This document shows positions 62,962 to 64,000 of a stretch of 64,000 bases of DNA, piece by piece. The stretch lies in assembly GCF_014203045.1 (NCBI RefSeq), contig NZ_JACHIF010000012.1:62001-126000 (forward strand). Reading direction: 5' to 3'. The notes under the pieces were generated by a model that was given only the letters and a program-made list of their open reading frames with translations, did not search any database and had not been told where the DNA came from. Every line of letters starts with the position of its first letter. Position 1 is the stretch's first letter. The DNA is from Prosthecobacter dejongeii (lineage in GTDB: Bacteria > Verrucomicrobiota > Verrucomicrobiia > Verrucomicrobiales > Verrucomicrobiaceae). The translations under genes were made by a program, and so were the position numbers.

Positions 62962-63333
62962 TTAATACTGACCTGTCGCCAGCAGCACCAGCGTGCAGGC
63001 TTCCTCAGGTCGAATGCCTGCGGCCTGGAGCTTGTCTTGTAGATCGGGATTTTCGGAACCCGGATTGAAGATGACGCGCTTCGGCTTGAGCGCCACGAGC
63101 TTATCCGCTAAGCCCGCTGAGATGGCCGGTCCGACATACATGGTCACGGTATCCACCGCGCCCGTCACCGCGCCCATATCTCCCAGCACAGGACGACCTT
63201 CGATTTCTTTAAGTCGAGGATGCACCAGCACCACCTCATGACCGTGCTGCAGCAGGGCCGTCATGGCCTTGTGCGCATAGCGGTCAGGTTTATCACTGGC
63301 ACCGAGGATCACCACACGTTCAGGAGTACTCAT
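62962..63333 (-). CDS. CoA-binding-domain protein
   Basis: 123 residues, a single Rossmann-type CoA_binding_2 domain: VVILGASDKPDRYAHKAM, GHEVVLVHPRLKEIEGRPVLGDM, VDTVTMYVGPAISAGLADKL and VIFNPGSENPDLQ. Such proteins bind CoA or acyl-CoA, but their role is generally unclear. Its start codon overlaps the stop of the membrane-protein gene at 63330 (ATGA), giving translational coupling. Confidence 0.85.
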   Translation of the reverse strand: MSTPERVVILGASDKPDRYAHKAMTALLQHGHEVVLVHPRLKEIEGRPVLGDMGAVTGAVDTVTMYVGPAISAGLADKLVALKPKRVIFNPGSENPDLQDKLQAAGIRPEEACTLVLLATGQY

Positions 63334-63686
63334 AAGATTTTAGAATCGTCTTCGTCGAGGTGGAACAGGTGCAGCGCACGGTGCGCTGCTGGGGCCAGCA
63401 CAATGCCCATCACCGAGATAAACACTAGCCCACTGAATAGAGCATACGCACTGGCAAAGATCTTAGCGGCATCGCTCTTCAGTTCTCCCATGGGCCCCAT
63501 GCCGCCGAGGATCATGGAGGCATTCAATAAACTGTCCACCCAGCTCATGTCGGCGATGTAACGGTAACCCAGGATACCGATCATCAAAGCCGTCCCAGCC
63601 AACACCTGCGCCATGAGGAAGAACCAAAACATCCGCCAAGCAAAGACATGACGGGGAGCGAGGGGCGATTCACGCGATTCAAACAT
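63330..63686 (-). CDS. small membrane protein, unknown function
   Basis: 118 residues from ATG 63686. Two or three hydrophobic helices: about 18-42 (WFFLMAQVLAGTALMIGILG), a short 54-66 segment and 75-100 (ASAYALFSGLVFISVMGIVLAP). The layout (helix, re-entrant-like segment, helix) slightly recalls small ion channels, but no selectivity-filter motif is clear. The C-terminus is acidic and cytosolic. Coupled to the CoA-binding gene by a 4-base overlap. Confidence 0.75.
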   Translation of the reverse strand: MFESRESPLAPRHVFAWRMFWFFLMAQVLAGTALMIGILGYRYIADMSWVDSLLNASMILGGMGPMGELKSDAAKIFASAYALFSGLVFISVMGIVLAPAAHRALHLFHLDEDDSKIL

Positions 63687-63771
63687 CAAGCAAAATGCAG
63701 CGATGTCGGAACTTTAGCCAGCCGCCTTTTTTGAGTGAACATTTTAAGGCGGAAGTCATCTGACATCTGTC

Positions 63772-63800
63772 TTGAATGCAGACCTGGCCCTGTCTATGCT
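63772..63800 (+). promoter_or_regulatory. candidate promoter at right edge
   Basis: TTGAAT (63772-63777), exactly 17 bases, then TATGCT (63795-63800), reading out of the window. It would start a long leader toward a gene whose start is at or beyond the window end. Confidence 0.4.
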
Positions 63801-64000
63801 TAGTCTGTCTTCAATTCGGAAGCCTGCGTGCTTTCTTGCTCTTTGAAATGCCTTTCCCTGGGGGAAAAGACGGCCTCTTTTCTTCCATCACTTTCCTGCA
63901 GTGTTCGTCATCGGGCTGTTAGTGACCCGGCCCGTTTTTATGACACCGGGAGTCGCGTGACCTGGGATGTCTTGTCATGCCTTCACTGGAAGACAGCGCC
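63801..64000 (+). other. structured leader region with possible partial gene at window edge
   Basis: With 63690-63800 this makes a 311-base stretch without a complete gene. CGGGC (63912-63916) can pair with GCCCG (63930-63934), followed by TTTTTA (63935-63940), like a weak intrinsic terminator. CCCGG (63926-63930) can instead pair with CCGGG (63946-63950), which would disrupt it. Together these suggest an attenuator-like leader. Three reading frames are open at the extreme end (for example ATG 63977), so a gene may begin here, but none can be chosen. Confidence 0.35.

Noticed and set aside
63801-63860. Possible tRNA (TTCAATTC resembling a T-loop)
   Set aside because: No acceptor stem, anticodon arm or D-loop could be built around it.
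1-64000. CRISPR array, prophage or integrated plasmid
   Set aside because: No regularly spaced repeats, integrase, phage structural genes or plasmid replication genes were found.

Overview
The window is GC-rich, gene-dense bacterial chromosome. Its content suggests a member of the Verrucomicrobiota, probably near Prosthecobacter/Verrucomicrobium. This is inferred from family content, since no rRNA or other marker was compared. The clues are many secreted Asp-box (BNR) 'sialidase' proteins, stand-alone prepilin-type proteins, a giant TPR protein, a Ser/Thr kinase paired with an ECF-type sigma factor, a DUF1080 protein, thrombospondin-type-3-like calcium motifs and many small lipoproteins. Almost no gene start has a Shine-Dalgarno sequence; pyrimidine-rich leaders are usual. 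No rRNA, tRNA, CRISPR array, prophage or complete insertion sequence was seen.

Layout. 0-7 kb: a 2083-residue TPR protein translationally coupled to a small lipoprotein. 7-11.2 kb: a pseudopilin, two LolC/LolE-type permeases in tandem and a leucine-rich-repeat lipoprotein. 11.2-11.9 kb: PIN toxin-antitoxin module 1. 12-23 kb: AsmA-like protein, GH25-like lipoprotein, HflX, lipoproteins, an esterase, a calcium-motif secreted protein, a methyltransferase and an HpcH/HpaI aldolase. 23-29 kb (minus strand): DUF1080 protein, DUF4130-family protein, PIN module 2 and an lhr-queF-queC operon. 29-39.5 kb (plus strand): lipoprotein hydrolase, a glycoside hydrolase-glycosyltransferase fusion, GlpD, DUF3592 protein, GT4 glycosyltransferase, orphan GspF-like protein and a PQQ-type beta-propeller. 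39.5-44 kb: Ser/Thr kinase and divergent sigma factor. 44-48.4 kb: deacetylase-like protein, second pseudopilin, AlaS.

48.4-48.8 kb holds two copies of a 154-bp element bounded by perfect 13-bp inverted repeats, the most unusual DNA structure in the window. From 48.8 to 62 kb lies a probable carbohydrate-use locus. A co-directional minus-strand run comprises a DapA/NanA-family aldolase, four BNR proteins (one fused to an FGE-sulfatase domain), a DUF4440 protein and a PL10-like pectate lyase. Divergent from it are an AraC regulator, a D-2-hydroxyacid dehydrogenase and an SDR. Beyond them are PIN module 3, a fifth BNR protein with a Tat-like signal and an esterase. The right edge has a CoA-binding protein coupled to a small membrane protein, then a promoter and structured leader running out of the window.

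Working model (inference): the secreted BNR proteins and lyase attack an external glycan, the aldolase, dehydrogenases and esterases process released acids, and the AraC protein controls the locus. The true substrate cannot be read from the sequence.
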